Of a stretch of 15,246 nucleotides of DNA, positions 13,891 through 15,246 are shown one piece after another. The stretch covers positions 1 to 15,246 of the forward strand of contig JAEZTA010000121.1 in NCBI GenBank assembly GCA_023443765.1. Reading direction: 5' to 3'. The number at the start of each line of letters is the position of its first letter. Within the stretch, counting starts at the first letter, position 1. The translations under genes were made by a program, and so were the position numbers. The stretch is from Bacteroidota bacterium. Its GTDB lineage: Bacteria > Bacteroidota > Bacteroidia > Bacteroidales > Rikenellaceae. Below the pieces are notes generated by a model that saw only the letters and a program-made list of their open reading frames with translations, was not told the origin of the DNA and ran no database searches.

Positions 13891-14571
13891 ATGGCAAAAC
13901 ACAAAATCCTGGTAGTCGACGACGAAGAGTCGCTGTGCGAAATCCTGCAGTTCAACCTCGAAGTCGAGGGTTACGAAGCCGACGTGGCGTACAGCGCCGA
14001 ACAAGCCCTCCGGATGCATCCCGAACGCTATTCGCTGATCCTGCTGGATGTCATGATGGGCGAAATGAGCGGTTTCAAGATGGCGCAAATCCTGAAAGCC
14101 GATCCCGAAACGGCCAAGGTTCCCGTAATCTTCTGCACCGCCAAGGACACCGAGGACGACAAGGTGGCCGGGCTGAACATCGGGGCCGACGACTACATCG
14201 CCAAGCCCTTTTCGGTCCGCGAAGTGCTGGCCCGCGTACGCAGCGTACTGCGCCGCACGGCCTCTGCGCAGGCCGAGTCGGAAAGCATCCGTTTCGAAGG
14301 GCTGGAGATGGACCTCCGGCGCAAGGTCTGCACGCTCGACGGGCAGGAGCTCCAACTCACCAAAAAGGAGTTTGAAATCCTGGCGCTGCTGCTCTCGAAC
14401 CGCGGCGTGATCTTTTCACGCGAGGAGATGTTGCGCCGCATCTGGAGCGACGAGGTGATCGTCCTCGACCGCACGATCGATGTCAATATCACGCGCCTGC
14501 GCCGCAAAATCGGCCCTTACGGGGAACATATCGTAACGCGCCTGGGTTATGGTTACGGTTTTGAAGAGTAA
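13891..14571 (+). CDS. OmpR/PhoB-family response regulator
   Basis: Cytoplasmic DNA-binding regulator activated by phosphoryl transfer from the histidine kinase encoded next. The 226 residues comprise a receiver domain (about 4-120) with acidic pair D10/D11, phospho-acceptor D53 in LILLDVMM, Thr83 in FCTAKD and Lys105 in YIAKPF. A winged-helix effector domain (about 132-225) follows, with LTKKEFEILALLLSNRG, REEMLRRIW and the recognition-helix block RTIDVNITRLRRKI, ending in the typical RLGYGYGFE. All key residues are present. Target genes cannot be inferred; the palindrome at 13773 upstream is a possible but unproven autoregulatory site. The adjacent aromatic operon is separated by a strong terminator. 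Confidence 0.96.
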   Translation: MAKHKILVVDDEESLCEILQFNLEVEGYEADVAYSAEQALRMHPERYSLILLDVMMGEMSGFKMAQILKADPETAKVPVIFCTAKDTEDDKVAGLNIGADDYIAKPFSVREVLARVRSVLRRTASAQAESESIRFEGLEMDLRRKVCTLDGQELQLTKKEFEILALLLSNRGVIFSREEMLRRIWSDEVIVLDRTIDVNITRLRRKIGPYGEHIVTRLGYGYGFEE

Positions 14572-15246
14572 ACTCTCCTACCACCGGCGGCTGTTTCTGC
14601 TGCTCATCGTCTTTTCGTGGACGCTGGTGGGATGTTTCATTCTCTTCCAGTACGGCCGCGAAAAGCACTTCAAGGCCGAGCAGCTCGATGCGCAGCTGCA
14701 ACTCTTCAACCTGCGGCTGCTCGCCGCGGCGGATGAAGGCACACCGCCCGACGCCGTCATCGCCCGCCACAGCAGTCCCTACGAAGACCTGCGGGTAACG
14801 CTGATCGACACCTCGGGGCGCGTCGTCTTCGACAACTCGCTCGACACGCTCCCGGGCTCGAACCACCTCAGCCGCCCCGAGGTGGCCGAAGCGCTGGCCC
14901 GCGGCAAAGGCTACACCATCCGCCGCCACTCCGAGAGCACCGACCGCAACTATTTCTACTCGGCCATGCGGGGCGACCGCTACATCGTCCGCTCGGCTGT
15001 GCCCTACTCCGTACCGCTGGGCGAAATACTGGCCGCCGACCGCGAATTCCTGTGGGTCATGCTGAGCATCACGCTGCTGATGAGCATTGCGGGTTATTTC
15101 GCCACGCGCCGTCTGGGGCAGAACATCACGCGCCTGAACGAATTCGCCGAACGGGTCGAGCGGGGCGAACGGATCGACAACCTTCCACCCTTCCCCCACG
15201 ACGAACTGGGCGAAATATCGAGCCACATCATCCGCCTCTACGCCCG
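14549..15246 (+). CDS. Membrane sensor histidine kinase, N-terminal part (runs off the window)
   Basis: Open without a stop to the window end (232 complete codons). ATG 14549 (MVTVLKSKLSYHRRLF) overlaps the response regulator by 23 nt; TTG 14561 is an alternative start. Visible parts: a transmembrane helix at about 15-34 (LFLLLIVFSWTLVGCFILFQ), a periplasmic sensor region at about 36-165 with PAS/Cache-like sequence (LRVTLIDTSGRVVFDNS), a second transmembrane helix at about 167-186 (FLWVMLSITLLMSIAGYFAT), and the start of a HAMP linker (RRLGQNITRLNEFAERVERG, then HDELGEI). The catalytic His box and ATPase domain are beyond the edge, so kinase identity rests on architecture and the partner regulator. 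The periplasmic signal is unknown. Confidence 0.9.
   Translation, partial: MVTVLKSKLSYHRRLFLLLIVFSWTLVGCFILFQYGREKHFKAEQLDAQLQLFNLRLLAAADEGTPPDAVIARHSSPYEDLRVTLIDTSGRVVFDNSLDTLPGSNHLSRPEVAEALARGKGYTIRRHSESTDRNYFYSAMRGDRYIVRSAVPYSVPLGEILAADREFLWVMLSITLLMSIAGYFATRRLGQNITRLNEFAERVERGERIDNLPPFPHDELGEISSHIIRLYA

Noticed and set aside
13056..14375. 439-codon + strand open frame crossing from the DAHP synthase gene into the response regulator
   Set aside because: It is out of frame with two strongly supported genes, spans a terminator and a promoter, and its translation is Arg/Pro-rich without domains.
1..15246. CRISPR arrays, insertion sequences, phage genes, tRNA or rRNA genes
   Set aside because: No regularly spaced repeats, transposase or integrase motifs, or cloverleaf or rRNA-like sequences were seen on either strand.

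Overview
The window looks like chromosomal DNA of a gut-type Bacteroidota, most likely Bacteroidales and possibly Alistipes/Rikenellaceae. Reasons are the SusC/SusD pair, the GC-rich coding sequence with strong C/G third positions, starts without Shine-Dalgarno sequences, and several promoters of the Bacteroidota type (TTTG, about 19 nt, TAnnTTTG). The genus is an inference; the phylum is well supported. All recognised genes lie on the + strand.

Region 1 (about 1-10554) is a polysaccharide-utilisation-type operon of six tightly packed genes, all exported or outer-membrane. In order they are a SusC-type TonB-dependent transporter with an N-terminal STN domain, a SusD-type lipoprotein, a GH20 beta-N-acetylhexosaminidase, a beta-propeller-like lipoprotein, a secreted xylose-isomerase-like TIM barrel and a two-module-plus-FISUMP surface lipoprotein. 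Gene spacings are 25, 2, -4, 9 and 22 nt, no internal promoter is visible, and a strong intrinsic terminator closes the operon. The likely substrate is a glycan with terminal beta-GlcNAc or GalNAc, such as a host mucin or N-glycan fragment. The last three genes are poorly characterised and make this an unusual locus.

Region 2 (about 10555-11424) holds a single LPS-kinase-like (KdkA/WaaP fold) gene with its own -7 promoter element.

Region 3 (about 11425-13740) is an aromatic amino acid operon: prephenate dehydratase, then a DAHP synthase/chorismate mutase fusion. In front of it is the most striking element of the window. A consensus Bacteroidota promoter drives a 26-codon leader peptide whose residues 8-16 are nine consecutive Tyr/Phe codons. 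This is followed by a perfect 13-bp terminator with a T tract, placed 9 nt before the pheA start. Leader codons 21-23 contain an 8-nt segment exactly complementary to the terminator's 5' arm, so stalling at Phe/Tyr codons would allow antitermination. This reads as a complete ribosome-mediated attenuator sensing Phe and Tyr.

Region 4 (about 13741-15246) has a 9-bp-arm palindrome, a -7 promoter element, an OmpR/PhoB-type response regulator, and the first 232 codons of an overlapping membrane sensor histidine kinase that runs off the window. There are no tRNA or rRNA genes, CRISPR arrays, transposases or phage genes.
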